Shown: piece by piece, positions 47,061 to 56,149 of the stretch
Layout: each line of letters begins with the position of its first letter
Position numbering within the stretch: position 1 is the stretch's first letter
Assembly: GCF_002944315.1 (NCBI RefSeq)
Contig: NZ_CP024314.1
Location: 558,001-622,000 of the forward strand
Length of the DNA stretch: 64,000 nucleotides
Origin: Rhizobium sp. NXC24
Lineage (GTDB): Bacteria > Pseudomonadota > Alphaproteobacteria > Rhizobiales > Rhizobiaceae
Direction of reading: 5' to 3'
Position numbers and translations under genes: made by a program
The notes under the pieces: model-generated
Told to the model about the DNA's origin: nothing
The model's input: the letters and a program-made list of their open reading frames with translations, nothing else
The model's database searches: none

Positions 47061-47914
47061 AAGCTATGGAAGGCTTCGGTGTTCATACCAGCATGTGGAC
47101 GATGAACTGGGACCGGGCAGGGGCCGAGCGGTCCGTCGCCGCCGCCGTCAAATACAAGGTGGATTTCATCGAAATCCCCATGCTCAATCCGCCCGCAGTC
47201 GACACGGCCCATACCAAGGCATTGCTGGAAAAACATAGGCTTCGGGCCGTTTGTTCGCTCGGTCTTCCCGAGCGCGCCTGGGCATCCGTCCGCCCCGAGG
47301 CGGCGATCGACCATCTTACCATCGCAATCGACAAGACGGCCGATCTTGGTGGTGAGGCCCTTTCCGGCGTGATCTATGGAGGCATCGGCGAGCGCACCGG
47401 CGTGCCCCCGACGCAAAGGGAATATGACAACATCGCCCGGGTTTTGACGGCCGCAGCCAAACATGCCAAGGGCCGAGGCATCGAGCTCGGCGTCGAGGCG
47501 GTCAATCGCTACGAGAACCATCTCATCAATACCGGCCGCCAGGCGGTCGAGATGATCGAGCGTGTCGGCGCCGACAACGTGTTCGTCCATCTCGATACCT
47601 ACCACATGAACATCGAGGAAAAGGGCGTCGGCAACGGCATCCTGGCGGCGCGCGATCACCTGAAATACATCCACCTGTCGGAGAGCGACCGGGGCACGCC
47701 CGGCTATGGCACCTGCGATTGGGATGAGATCTACGCGACGCTTGCCGCTATCGGCTTCAAGGGCGGGCTTGCGATGGAAAGCTTCATCAACATGCCGCCG
47801 GAGCTGGCCTACGGGCTGTCGGTCTGGCGCCCCGTCGCCAAGGATGAGGAGGAAGTCATGGGCAACGGCCTGCCGTTCCTGCGCAACAAGGCGAAGCAGT
47901 ATGGCTTGATCTGA
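47057..47914 (+). CDS. D-tagatose 3-epimerase-like sugar isomerase/epimerase
   Basis: TIM-barrel enzyme of 285 residues. The four metal ligands of ketose 3-epimerases are all present: Glu147 in LGVEAVNRYENH, Asp180 in VHLDTYHMN, His206 in IHLSESDRG and Glu241 in AMESF. It would epimerise C3 of a ketohexose or ketopentose (for example D-tagatose, D-psicose or L-ribulose). Last gene of the operon, overlapping the permease by 4 nt from ATG 47057 (ATG 47066 possible). It suggests the imported sugar is a rare ketose or its precursor. Exact sugar unknown. Confidence 0.88.
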   Translation: MKAMEGFGVHTSMWTMNWDRAGAERSVAAAVKYKVDFIEIPMLNPPAVDTAHTKALLEKHRLRAVCSLGLPERAWASVRPEAAIDHLTIAIDKTADLGGEALSGVIYGGIGERTGVPPTQREYDNIARVLTAAAKHAKGRGIELGVEAVNRYENHLINTGRQAVEMIERVGADNVFVHLDTYHMNIEEKGVGNGILAARDHLKYIHLSESDRGTPGYGTCDWDEIYATLAAIGFKGGLAMESFINMPPELAYGLSVWRPVAKDEEEVMGNGLPFLRNKAKQYGLI

Positions 47915-48037
47915 CGCCGATGGCGGGATGTCTTCCGTCTGGTTTGTGGCGCAAGATCACGCATGGGGAATGAATGTTGCGAACGAACTTCCGTCCGGTG
48001 CGTTGAGGGAGGTGCGAATGATCTAGGAGGAAACCTT

Positions 48038-48562
48038 ATGAAAAAGCTTGCTCTTATTGTCACCGCAGTCTCGCTCGGGCTCGCCGTTCCTGCCGCCGAC
48101 GCAGCGACGGTGCATCGGTCGCAAAAACACACCCACAAGGAACAGGTCGAGGCAGGCCCTAAGGAACGCCTCGGCACACTTTCCTGCCAAGTTGCGGGAG
48201 GCGTCGGTATGATTATCGGCTCCAATAAATCCGTCGATTGCAGGTTCAAGCGGAGTTCAGGTCCGTCAGAGCACTATGTCGGTTCCATCGGCAAGCTCGG
48301 GGTCGACATCGGCGTGACAGGCAAGTCCTATCTGAGCTGGGTGGTCTACAGTATCCATCCGACTCGGGCCGGAGAAGGCGCCTTGGCCGGCAGCTATGTC
48401 GGCGCATCCGCCGGCGCTGCAGTGGGCGTTGGTTTGGGAGCAAACGCGCTCGTTGGCGGCTCTTCGAAGAATTTCGGTCTGCAGCCGCTGAGTGGCGAAG
48501 CTGGTACGGGACTTAACGTTGCTGCCGGTGTGTCGAGGCTGCAATTGCGCCCGGCTAGATAA
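48038..48562 (+). CDS. DUF992 periplasmic protein
   Basis: 174 residues, signal peptide (MKKLALIVTAVSLGLAVPAA, cleavage about 23). The mature part matches DUF992: LGTLSCQVAGGVGMIIGSNK, YVGSIGKLGVDIGVTG, ALAGSYVGASAGAAVGVGLG and a final GLNVAAGVSRLQLR. Two Cys (about 53 and 72) could form a disulfide. Strong AGGAGG before ATG. Function of the family unknown. Monocistronic. Confidence 0.88.
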   Translation: MKKLALIVTAVSLGLAVPAADAATVHRSQKHTHKEQVEAGPKERLGTLSCQVAGGVGMIIGSNKSVDCRFKRSSGPSEHYVGSIGKLGVDIGVTGKSYLSWVVYSIHPTRAGEGALAGSYVGASAGAAVGVGLGANALVGGSSKNFGLQPLSGEAGTGLNVAAGVSRLQLRPAR

Positions 48563-48922
48563 ACGCTTCAAGGAACGTATTCGCCGCGTGCCCACGGGAT
48601 GGGCCAGCGGGTGCCTGTAGGCTTGTAAGAGAGACATCCTAACCGCCGGGTTTTGCGCCCGGCGGTTCGTGACATCTATGCCGTTCCAGGCAATGCGGCC
48701 CAATGCCGTCCTCTGCTCCGCCATGGCGCGCGGTCGCCAATATATTGCGCGGCAATTTTCCCGAACAGCATCCCTCGATCGCCCGCCGTGCCACCCGATT
48801 GGCCGACGTGCCGGCGATCACGCCTTCGTGACAATCTCGGCTGTAACGAATCTCCTCCTGCGAACGAGTACCTGACGTGCCCCCAAGACAGGGGCGTTAA
48901 CGAACCCAAATGGAGATAGTTC
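48563..48922. other. Intergenic region, 360 nt
   Basis: Contains the terminator-like hairpin at 48641-48667 and the leader and promoter region of the bufferin operon. No gene recognised. Confidence 0.4.
48641..48667 (+). terminator. Terminator-like hairpin after the DUF992 gene
   Basis: Perfect 10-bp stem AACCGCCGGG / CCCGGCGGTT with loop TTTTGCG, about 80 nt after the stop. Only a short non-T tail (CGTGAC) follows. Confidence 0.5.
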
Positions 48923-49237
48923 ATGCTGAAAGCTACTGTGAGTTCTGTCCTGCTCGCCGGCGCGGTTACGACGGCGCTTGCGTCCATGGCCGCCGCCGCA
49001 CCGCTGACGAAGGCTGAAGCCAGTGCTGCCATCGCGGCTCACAAGGAGAAGTGCTACGGTGTTGCGCTGAAGGGCCAAAACGATTGCGCCGCCGGCCCGG
49101 GAACCACTTGCCAGGGTACGTCGACCGTCGATTTCCAGGGCAATTCCTGGAAGTTTGTTCAGGGTGGCACCTGCGCCTCGCTCGACATTCCCGGCGGCCG
49201 CCATGGCTCGCTAATGCCCCTCAAGCGCGACCTCTGA
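48923..49237 (+). CDS. bufA: Bufferin-type RiPP precursor (BufA, DUF2282)
   Basis: 104 residues. Signal peptide (about 1-25, ending SMAAAA). The mature region has four Cys at [22 protein letters not shown] and [11 protein letters not shown], the DUF2282/bufferin arrangement in which BufB/BufC turn cysteines into thiooxazoles that bind copper in the periplasm. It is followed by the maturation genes bufB and bufC, which confirms the call. Ribosome site AAATGGAGATAGTTC. Expression is probably metal- or stress-induced; no regulator gene is adjacent. Confidence 0.88.
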   Translation: MLKATVSSVLLAGAVTTALASMAAAAPLTKAEASAAIAAHKEKCYGVALKGQNDCAAGPGTTCQGTSTVDFQGNSWKFVQGGTCASLDIPGGRHGSLMPLKRDL

Positions 49238-49267
49238 TCGACCAGGCTATCGGAAAGCGGAGAAGAC

Positions 49268-50197
49268 ATGATGAACGCCCACAATCGAACCGTCGCTCCT
49301 GTCGTCGAAGCGGGTGCCGAGCTCCGCTTTCCCTCCTATTCTGTTCATGGCTTGGCGGGCACGAGCTTCAAGCCGGAACATCTGCCTGCCATACTCGCGG
49401 AAACAGGGCGGCAAGGGTTTTTCGAAATTCATGCAGAGAACTATATGGGCGCCGGCGGCCCGCCCCATCACGCCCTTGAGCTTGTGCGTCGAGACCACCC
49501 GATCTCGCTCCATGGCGTCTGCATGTCTCTCGGTGGGCCGCAACCCTTGAACAAGGACCATCTCCGGCGTTTTCGTGAGCTGGTGATCAGATATGAGCCA
49601 GCCCTCGTGTCCGAGCACCTGGCATGGTCGACCCACGAGAATACCTATCTGAATGATCTGCTGCCCCTGCCATATACGAGCGCCACGCTCACGCATGTTT
49701 GCGATCACATCGACGAAATGCAGACGGCGATCGGACGTCCCATTCTGCTGGAAAATCCATCGACTTACGTGCTTTTCGCCGAATCCTCCATGAGCGAAAC
49801 GGATTTTATCGGTGAGATTGCAACGCGGAGCGGCTGCGGTCTTTTGCTCGACGTCAACAACGTCTTTGTTTCGGCGACGAACCACGGCTATTCGGCGCTG
49901 GACTATCTTGCCGATTTCCCCCTATCGAAAGTCGGTGAGATCCATCTCGCAGGTCATGCGGAGCAGACGGATGATGAAGGCGAGCTGCTGTTGATCGATA
50001 GTCACGATGGGCCTGTCGCTGACGCGGTCTGGCGTCTTTATGAGATCGTCATCGGGCGATGCGGTGCGATGCCCTCGCTGGTCGAATGGGACAGCAAAAT
50101 TCCCGATTGGCCGGTCTTGAGGGCCGAGGCTGTCGCAGCGCAAGCGATCCTCGATCGGCAATCTCAAACCGTGGGCAAATCCCATGCGTTCCGCTGA
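49268..50197 (+). CDS. bufB: MNIO-family bufferin maturase (BufB, DUF692)
   Basis: 309 residues; multinuclear non-haem iron oxidase with a TIM-barrel fold. Metal-binding motifs are conserved: [68 protein letters not shown] and SLVEWDS. It modifies cysteines of the precursor together with BufC. Start ATG 49268 after GGAGAAGAC; 30 nt after bufA, and its end overlaps bufC by 14 nt. Confidence 0.93.
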   Translation: MMNAHNRTVAPVVEAGAELRFPSYSVHGLAGTSFKPEHLPAILAETGRQGFFEIHAENYMGAGGPPHHALELVRRDHPISLHGVCMSLGGPQPLNKDHLRRFRELVIRYEPALVSEHLAWSTHENTYLNDLLPLPYTSATLTHVCDHIDEMQTAIGRPILLENPSTYVLFAESSMSETDFIGEIATRSGCGLLLDVNNVFVSATNHGYSALDYLADFPLSKVGEIHLAGHAEQTDDEGELLLIDSHDGPVADAVWRLYEIVIGRCGAMPSLVEWDSKIPDWPVLRAEAVAAQAILDRQSQTVGKSHAFR

Positions 50198-50999
50198 GGC
50201 TCTGTCCGTCGGGCGCGGCGACCCGTCATTCGCTTCGACGTTTTCCAAGTCGCTGTTGAACCCCGAACAACAAACGCCGGCTTCCCTTGTCGGCCCGCAT
50301 GGGAAAGCTGCCGACAAGCGGTACAACGTTTACCGCAACAACGTCACCGTAAGCCTGATCGAGGCACTGGCGGCGATTTTTCCGGCGACCCAGCGCCTAA
50401 CGGGACCGGATTTCTTTCGTGCGATGGCGCGCTTCCACATTCGCGAGACGCCGCCGACCTCGCCGCTTTTGTTCGAATATGGTCACGACTTTCCCGCTTT
50501 CATCGATGCCTACGAATACGCACAGCCGATGCCGTGGCTAGGCGATGTCGCGCGGCTGGAGCGGGCCTGGCTGGACGCCTATCACGCCGCCGATTGCCCG
50601 GTCATCTCGGCAGATGCTTTGTCCGCCGTCGCGCCGCACGAGTTGTCCGAGCTTCGATTTCGCGCCCATCCGGCGATGAGAGTTCTATCTTCCAAATTTC
50701 CGGCCGTGACGATCTTCGTCGCCAACCGAGGCTCCGAGCCGGTGGAGCGCATCGAGTGCGTCGTTCCCGAGGACGCGCTGATCACGCGGCCGGAATTCGA
50801 CGTCGTGGTTCGGCTGCTGCAGCCCGGTGGTGCCTCGTTCCTCATATGTCTCGCCGACGGCGGTAGCCTGGGGTCGGCTGCGGCAGCAGCTCTGAACGTC
50901 AATCCTGCCTTCGATCTCGCCGGCATGATCGCCGAGATGATCGAAGCAGGCGCTTTTACTGAGATTTACGTGGAGAATTCCGATGTCGAAAACACTTGA
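50184..50999 (+). CDS. bufC: Bufferin maturation partner (BufC/HvfC, DUF2063)
   Basis: 271 residues. The N-terminal DUF2063-like domain ([48 protein letters not shown]) is the precursor-recognition module; the C-terminal half (from about 165) is a second alpha/beta domain. Acts as the partner that hands the precursor to BufB. Overlaps bufB by 14 nt and doxX by 17 nt, so the whole cluster is translationally coupled. Confidence 0.9.
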   Translation: MRSAEALSVGRGDPSFASTFSKSLLNPEQQTPASLVGPHGKAADKRYNVYRNNVTVSLIEALAAIFPATQRLTGPDFFRAMARFHIRETPPTSPLLFEYGHDFPAFIDAYEYAQPMPWLGDVARLERAWLDAYHAADCPVISADALSAVAPHELSELRFRAHPAMRVLSSKFPAVTIFVANRGSEPVERIECVVPEDALITRPEFDVVVRLLQPGGASFLICLADGGSLGSAAAAALNVNPAFDLAGMIAEMIEAGAFTEIYVENSDVENT

Positions 51000-51540
51000 C
51001 ACTTCGGTTGCCGGCAAGCCGTTCGCACCGATCGTCGGATTGGTCGAAAAAGTAAGCCGGTTGATACAGACGATCGCGCAGCCATCCCTGGTGCAACTCG
51101 TCCTGCGTGTCGGATTGGCCGTGCCATTTTGGCGTTCCGGCATCCTCAAATGGGACGGATTCCTGCAGTTGGGCGATACCGCCGTGGAGCTCTTCTCGGA
51201 TGAGTTCATGCTCCATCTTCCAGGCGGGCCATATCCCTATCCTGCGCCGGCGGTCATGGCATTCCTATCGGGTTCGGGGGAGGTCGTATTTTCAACCCTC
51301 CTCGTGCTCGGCCTTGCCACGCGTTTTGCCGCGACCGGTCTTCTCGCCATGACCGCAATCGTGGAACTGACCGTTCCCGATGGATGGCCCGTTCATATCA
51401 CCTGGGCGGCGATGGCGCTCGGCCTCATGGCCTGGGGGCCGGGACGTTTGTCCTTGGATTATCTCGTCGGGAAGGTTTTTGGGTTTGATGCGCCGTTCCG
51501 GACGGCGTTGCCTTCAATGCCGGGAGAAAGTCAGCCGTGA
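50983..51540 (+). CDS. DoxX-family membrane protein
   Basis: 185 residues, four TM helices, DoxX family: LVQLVLRVGLAVPFWRSGIL, KWDGFLQLGDTAVELFSDEF, GSGEVVFSTLLVLGLATRFAA. DoxX proteins are regular companions of bufferin and related DUF692 clusters, where they are thought to serve redox or metal handling at the inner membrane. Overlaps bufC by 17 nt. Confidence 0.9.
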   Translation: MSKTLDTSVAGKPFAPIVGLVEKVSRLIQTIAQPSLVQLVLRVGLAVPFWRSGILKWDGFLQLGDTAVELFSDEFMLHLPGGPYPYPAPAVMAFLSGSGEVVFSTLLVLGLATRFAATGLLAMTAIVELTVPDGWPVHITWAAMALGLMAWGPGRLSLDYLVGKVFGFDAPFRTALPSMPGESQP

Positions 51541-51639
51541 GGCTGGAGGTGTCAGGTCTTGCCGAAATGAAGCGCCGCTGCAGCTTTCACTTGACGCGAA
51601 ACGTGCCGCGACGTTCACTCCGCTTCGGAGATCATGCTG

Positions 51640-52095
51640 ATGACCGAACTTGCCTCATACAGTTTCAGGAACGACCCGGACGTGCCGCCTCACGATTATC
51701 ACAAGGGTCTTATCGTTTTCGACCACGAGTGCATTTTCTGTTCGTCGTTTATCCGCTTTGTCTTCGCCCACGACCCTTCCGGTCGTTTCCTGTTCACGGC
51801 CGCGCAGTCTCCGCTTGGACAGGCGCTTTATCGGCACTACGGCCTCGATCCGACGGATTTATCGACCAACTTGGTAGTCGTCGACGGCATCCTGCACACG
51901 AAGATGGACGCCTTCGCCACCGCCATGCGATGTCTCGGTTTTCCCTGGAGCCTGCTTGCGGTGGTGAACCTGATGCCACGGCGGCTGGCCAACGCCGCAT
52001 ATGATCTGATCGCCAGACATAGATACCGCCTTTCCGGCAAATACGAGACCTGCCTCGTGCCTTCTAGCGAATTGAGGGCGCGCGTCATCGAATAA
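51640..52095 (+). CDS. DCC-family (DUF393) thiol-disulfide oxidoreductase-like protein
   Basis: 151 residues. The family motif is FDHECIFCSSFIRFV, a D-x-x-C-x-x-C pair with thioredoxin-like character, followed by FLFTAAQSPLGQAL and a C-terminal amphipathic segment RRLANAAYDLIARHRYRLSG. Located about 100 nt after doxX and probably in the same transcript; suits a redox partner of a cysteine-modifying system. Start could be ATG 51634; 51640 has better spacing to CGGAG. Confidence 0.85.
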   Translation: MTELASYSFRNDPDVPPHDYHKGLIVFDHECIFCSSFIRFVFAHDPSGRFLFTAAQSPLGQALYRHYGLDPTDLSTNLVVVDGILHTKMDAFATAMRCLGFPWSLLAVVNLMPRRLANAAYDLIARHRYRLSGKYETCLVPSSELRARVIE

Positions 52096-52210
52096 CGGTT
52101 TGCTGCTGTCGGCGATCAGCCAAAGCACGCAAATTCTGCTGTCGGAGTGACCAGCCTTGCCGGCATGGAAGAGTGCGAGAGATATTGCCGACGCACTCCC
52201 GGGATGGAGG

Positions 52211-52600
52211 CTACAAGGATGCGTGTCCGTGTGGATTTCTGTCGATCGTTGTCGGCTGAGACGCTGCGGCTGGATAGCTTGGGTTCAAGGGGACGTCGGC
52301 ACGGTGCGATGCTGAAGGACAATGGTGCATTTCGATGGCGAGAAGCGTTACGGCCTCTGCCAATGCCTTCTCCGCATCGGTAAATGAGGGCGCCGAACCT
52401 GCCTGTCTCGCCTGGCCATATATTTCCGCAGATGCCATAACGCGCTCCGCGAGGTAATGACATTCAGGAGTCGCTTCGACAAAGTTCAGGGCAAATCGGA
52501 GATTGATCGCCACCTGAAGGACGAAAGCAGCGGCTGAGAAATCGACAATGGCGCCGGGTGGTTTCGTCTGATCCAGGTACGTCTTCCACTGTGTTGTCAT
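52211..52600 (-). CDS. Hypothetical protein
   Basis: 129 residues with no recognised family. The first 90 are helical and mildly hydrophobic (GAIVDFSAAAFVLQVAINLRF, EKALAEAVTLLAIEMHHC); the last 35 are Pro/Ser/His-rich. No signal peptide. ATG preceded by GAAAGGCATCAAA. It converges with the bufferin operon. Coding status is moderately supported. Confidence 0.5.
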   Translation of the reverse strand: MTTQWKTYLDQTKPPGAIVDFSAAAFVLQVAINLRFALNFVEATPECHYLAERVMASAEIYGQARQAGSAPSFTDAEKALAEAVTLLAIEMHHCPSASHRADVPLNPSYPAAASQPTTIDRNPHGHASL

Positions 52601-53109
52601 TTTGATGCCTTTCGCACCCGGTCCCCTCGATATAAACCGGAAAAGCCGTCGGGAATTTCTATGCTGGCGCCCGTCCGGGCGCCATGCGTGCTCCGCGCCG
52701 CATCTGCGACTGCGATCAAAACAAACGAGTTGTCGAGCGTGCCCCCGACAGATGGCCCCTTTCCCATCTGTCGCAGAGCGTGACGAAAGACATTTATCCC
52801 CACCCCTTCGTCAGTGTGGTCACTATCTTTCCAAGCAGTTGTAAGCGCAGGGCGGGCGCCCTTTCAATCGCGGTGTTCCCCATTCAGGCTTCAGTCCAGC
52901 CTTCCTCCGACCTTTGTCCAATAGCAAGCTGGGACCAAGGTCTTAGTGGAAATTGCAGAAGTCCGAGATTGGCGTTTTTTGCCGAGACAAAGGTTGACGG
53001 CTCCGTCCGCAAAAACGATGTGATGTCGTGGCGGAAGGCTGTTTTCAATTTGGTGACTGCACGATCTTTTTCGCGCAGTGTGCGTTCATAAACGTGTAGG
53101 AGGCCAGCT
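52601..53109. other. Intergenic region, 509 nt
   Basis: Divergent stretch between the hypothetical gene and the Gly/Asn-rich protein gene. Small ORFs here lack ribosome sites and look random. No strong palindrome noticed. Confidence 0.4.
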
Positions 53110-53613
53110 ATGTCTTTACGCGGAAAGTCGATCGCCGTTTTTCTCGGTGTTTCCTTTACGCTTGTGCTTGTGGCAACGCCTTATACCGTCGAGATTCGTG
53201 GATCCTCCATCGGGCTTGTCGCGCAAACCGCGGATGCAAAAAGCGGAGGCAATGGTAACGGCGGTGGCAATGGTAATGGCGGCGGCAACGGCGGGGGTAA
53301 TGGCAACGGCGGGGGCAATGGTAACGGCGGGGGCAATGGTAACGGCGGCGGTAATAGCGGGAACGGCGGCAGCAATGGAAATGCCGGTGGAAACGGCAAT
53401 GGCAAAGCCAACGGAAAAAGCGCTACCTCGACCCAAACCGACGCGGACGACTCAACCGATGATGACGCATCGATGACGGTGCGCCACGATGACGGCATGA
53501 GCGAAGAAATAGAAAATGGACGTTATGTCATGAAGGATTCGAAGGGTCGCACCATCATCAATCGTAGCGCGACCGCAGCCGATCAGCGGAGACTGAAGTC
53601 CTTCCTTCACTAG
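53110..53613 (+). CDS. Exported Gly/Asn-rich repeat protein
   Basis: 167 residues. N-terminal hydrophobic signal (about 7-25), then a long run of GGN/GNG repeats (about 46-98, encoded 53244-53410), an Asp/Ser acid stretch, and a C-terminal segment with ENGRYVMKDSKGRTIINRSA. The tail domain recurs in short rhizobial exported proteins. Strong TAGGAGG before the ATG. The TAG stop lies inside a palindromic repeat. A second Gly/Asn/His-rich exported protein is encoded at 56150, on the other side of a two-component system. Surface or matrix role is a guess. Confidence 0.75.
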   Translation: MSLRGKSIAVFLGVSFTLVLVATPYTVEIRGSSIGLVAQTADAKSGGNGNGGGNGNGGGNGGGNGNGGGNGNGGGNGNGGGNSGNGGSNGNAGGNGNGKANGKSATSTQTDADDSTDDDASMTVRHDDGMSEEIENGRYVMKDSKGRTIINRSATAADQRRLKSFLH

Positions 53614-53713
53614 AGCGGTTCAGCGTTTCACGGAAGCGCTTTTCCGCCCTATCTCTTTGTTGTTACGCATTCCGGACGGAAAATCGCTTCGCACCTTTCC
53701 TGGAATTGCTCTA
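53611..53713. repeat. Rhizobial intergenic palindromic repeat, about 103 bp
   Basis: Bounded by TAGAGCGG at 53611 and its inverted end TTGCTCTA at 53713, with inner segments CAGCGTTTCACGGAAGCG and TCCGGACGGAAAATCGCTTC. Layout and sequence match a dispersed short repeat familiar from Rhizobium and Agrobacterium intergenic regions. It is the entire gap between two convergent genes and supplies the TAG stop of both. Confidence 0.75.
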
Positions 53714-54358
53714 ACCCCGGCTTTCAAGCGCATCGCGAAAGGCCATCGCAGCCTCCGTTCGGTTTGCAACACCCAATTTGGCGAAAATCTGGGTCATATG
53801 ATGCTTCACCGTCTTTTCGTGGAGATCGAGCTTCAGCCCGATATGCTTATTGCTCAAACCTTCCGCAACGAGCTGAAGGACCTCGCTTTCCCGGCCCGTC
53901 AAGTCGCGAAGAAGCTCTGCTTTTTTCGAGGAGGCGTTGCCGCCGCCGGAGATCAGGCGAGCGGAAAGAGTGGGGGCGACATAGCTTTCTCCCGAAGCCA
54001 CGGTGCGGAGGATGTCAGCCAGCGCTCTCGATCCTACCCCCTTCAGCACATATCCCTTCGCTCCGCTCTTTAGAGCCGTCGTCACATCGTCGTTTGCTTC
54101 AGAAACCGTCAGCATAACGATCTTCTGATCGGGCACCCGCTCGAGGATCAGCGGAAGTGCATTCAGGCCCCCGCCAGGCATGGAGATATCCAGCAACAAA
54201 ACGTCTGGGCGTTCGTTCTCGGATATTCGGATCGCATCTTCCTTCGTGCTGCCTTCGCCAACGATCGCAAAGCCGTCGATCTCGCCAAGGCTGCGAATGA
54301 CCCCTTCCCGGAACAGCGGATGATCATCGATCACTGCCAGACTGATTGCCGTCGTCAT
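53711..54358 (-). CDS. NarL/FixJ-family response regulator
   Basis: 215 residues. Receiver with acidic DDH start, phospho-acceptor Asp in DVLLLDISMPGGG (about 54), KxGAKGYVLKG with Lys; C-terminal LuxR HTH with LTGRESEVLQLVAEGLSNKHIG and EKTVKHHMTQIFAKL. Overlaps the upstream kinase gene by 4 nt. Likely targets include the flanking Gly/Asn-rich protein genes (inference from context). Confidence 0.93.
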   Translation of the reverse strand: MTTAISLAVIDDHPLFREGVIRSLGEIDGFAIVGEGSTKEDAIRISENERPDVLLLDISMPGGGLNALPLILERVPDQKIVMLTVSEANDDVTTALKSGAKGYVLKGVGSRALADILRTVASGESYVAPTLSARLISGGGNASSKKAELLRDLTGRESEVLQLVAEGLSNKHIGLKLDLHEKTVKHHMTQIFAKLGVANRTEAAMAFRDALESRG

Positions 54359-55779
54359 ATCTGCTCCATTTCCATTGCGTTCAGCGACATTTGAACCACG
54401 GTGCCACTTTCGGAAGACTTTAATTCGAAAGTGCCTCCGAGGCTTTCCACCCGCTCTCTCAGGCCTGCCAAACCGATGCTGCTTGGCGGTATATAGGCCG
54501 GATCGAAGCCGGGTCCCTCATCCGATACTGCTATTGTGATCTGCCCGCCGTCGATTGTTTGTTTCACTTGCTGTGCTGCGCCTTTACCATGGCGATAGCC
54601 ATTATTCAGCGCTTCTTGAACGAAGCGGTATATACATATCTTGGTGGATGTCGAAAGCTCTTGCGTCGTGCCGGAAATGGATAAGCCGACCGCAATGCCG
54701 GTTCGTTGTTCATGGGAGCGCACGGCACGCTGCAATAGTTCGGGCAGGTTTGCCGATTCGATATGCGGCAGCACCAGCCCGCTGCAGATGCTTCTAATAT
54801 CTGCCATCGCATCGTCCAGGCTCGACTTGATTGCGGCAAGCGATTGCTCTCGCTCGCGCGCCGGAGTGCGTGGATTGATCAGGGCCTCGCTGTCCAATCT
54901 CAGCGATGCATAGGCAACGAGTTGGGCGGGACCATCATGCAAATCGGCACCGATACGCCTCAGGTAGCTTTCATTGAGGGAAGCAGCGCGTTGTGAGGCT
55001 CTTTGAACCCGGGCGTGCAAAATCTCGTTCTGCTGTAGAAGCGTTGATAGTTCGCCGATGCGTGCTTTCAAGGCGCTGCGCTGGCTTTCGATTGTTCGGC
55101 TTCCGCGAAGGACGATAACGGAAAGAATGAGAAAGAACGTCAGCGTGAACAGGGCGACAGCGACCCAGCTTCTGAAACGCGCCTGGTTCAGGCTGCGCTC
55201 GAAATCGTACGCCACCTCATAAAATTCGGAAACGGCCACGACTTTGCCCGACCAGGGCTGGAGAACCGGATTGTAGATCTCCAGAAGTGGCTTGCCACTG
55301 TTGCGCTCGGCAATGCTTTCGACGTCATCAAGCTGGTTGAACTGCGCCACCATCGTGCCGGCAAATGCCGTTTTCAGGTCATTGCTGAGCGGGAACTGTT
55401 TGCCCATGAGGTTTTTGTCGTTGGAATAAAGGATGGTGCCGTCGTTACGCCACAGGCGAAAGGACATGAGGCGGCTGCCAAGCGCACCCTCGCCGAGTGT
55501 TTCGTCGAGAGCGTGAGTCACCGTATCATCCAGAACCTCCGTCGTCTGCATGTCGGGGAGCAAAGGCGCAATGACGCTGTCGACATAGAGAGCGGTGCTG
55601 GCGGCGGAGTTGCGCGTGACAGCTTCCTCGATAAGGTTGGTGACGAAAGCGCCGACGAGAAGCAGCGCGCAGGCGGAAACGAAACCGCCGATCAGCAGAA
55701 ATTGTTTCGCCAGCGATTGAGAATTCCAGCTCGCGAGTAAACGAACCGGGGACAGCATTGATTTAAGGCTCGTCTGCAT
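54355..55779 (-). CDS. NarX-type membrane histidine kinase (HisKA_3)
   Basis: 474 residues. TM1 about 27-48, periplasmic domain of about 170 residues, TM2 about 212-232, coiled coil, then HisKA_3 with IGADLHDGPAQLVAYASLRL (phospho-acceptor His in the H-D-G-P-A-Q box) and HATPase with EALNNGYRHGK, VSDEGPGFD and GLAGLRERVESLGG. Co-transcribed with the NarL-type regulator. The ligand is unknown; the periplasmic sequence includes LLEIYNPVLQPWSGKVVAVS. Confidence 0.92.
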   Translation of the reverse strand: MQTSLKSMLSPVRLLASWNSQSLAKQFLLIGGFVSACALLLVGAFVTNLIEEAVTRNSAASTALYVDSVIAPLLPDMQTTEVLDDTVTHALDETLGEGALGSRLMSFRLWRNDGTILYSNDKNLMGKQFPLSNDLKTAFAGTMVAQFNQLDDVESIAERNSGKPLLEIYNPVLQPWSGKVVAVSEFYEVAYDFERSLNQARFRSWVAVALFTLTFFLILSVIVLRGSRTIESQRSALKARIGELSTLLQQNEILHARVQRASQRAASLNESYLRRIGADLHDGPAQLVAYASLRLDSEALINPRTPAREREQSLAAIKSSLDDAMADIRSICSGLVLPHIESANLPELLQRAVRSHEQRTGIAVGLSISGTTQELSTSTKICIYRFVQEALNNGYRHGKGAAQQVKQTIDGGQITIAVSDEGPGFDPAYIPPSSIGLAGLRERVESLGGTFELKSSESGTVVQMSLNAMEMEQI

Positions 55780-56149
55780 GTCTGGCTACTTTCAGCGACA
55801 ACCACCCAATACGGCATACCTATCGTAGCCGGGCAGCGCGTCAAATGGCGAAAAATTCATCTCACCGGCAAGTCTCGGAATTGACGTCCCCCGAGCCCCG
55901 TTGAACCGATGAGACTTTCGGCCATATCGGCGATCAGGCTAAGGTCCGATCACCGATGGCATTGGTCTGACCAATGTAGAAACTTTCATTTCTAGCAATA
56001 TTGTGGCGATCAACGCGGTTGCTCGTTGCTCGTCCCGCGTCGCGGTTGCGTGGGGCGAGCGGCGTGTTTGCCCGTTGCTCGTCCCTCGTCCCTCATCACC
56101 GTTGCGTAGCACCGGAAGGGCGCACGTTTGGAATGAAAGGAAGAAGCAT
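55780..56149. other. Divergent intergenic region, 370 nt
   Basis: Lies between the kinase gene and the second Gly/Asn-rich protein gene. A 12-bp direct repeat GTTGCTCGTCCC occurs at 56025-56036 and 56074-56085, followed by further CTCGTCCC copies, a possible regulator site or simple slippage repeat. No gene recognised. Confidence 0.45.

Noticed and set aside
48923..49237. Reading the small Cys-containing protein as an ordinary DUF2282 membrane protein
   Set aside because: The cysteine spacing and the following bufB and bufC genes identify it as a bufferin precursor.
53244..53410. Short regular DNA repeats resembling a CRISPR or minisatellite
   Set aside because: They are in-frame GGN/GNG codons of an exported protein; no spacers and no cas genes.
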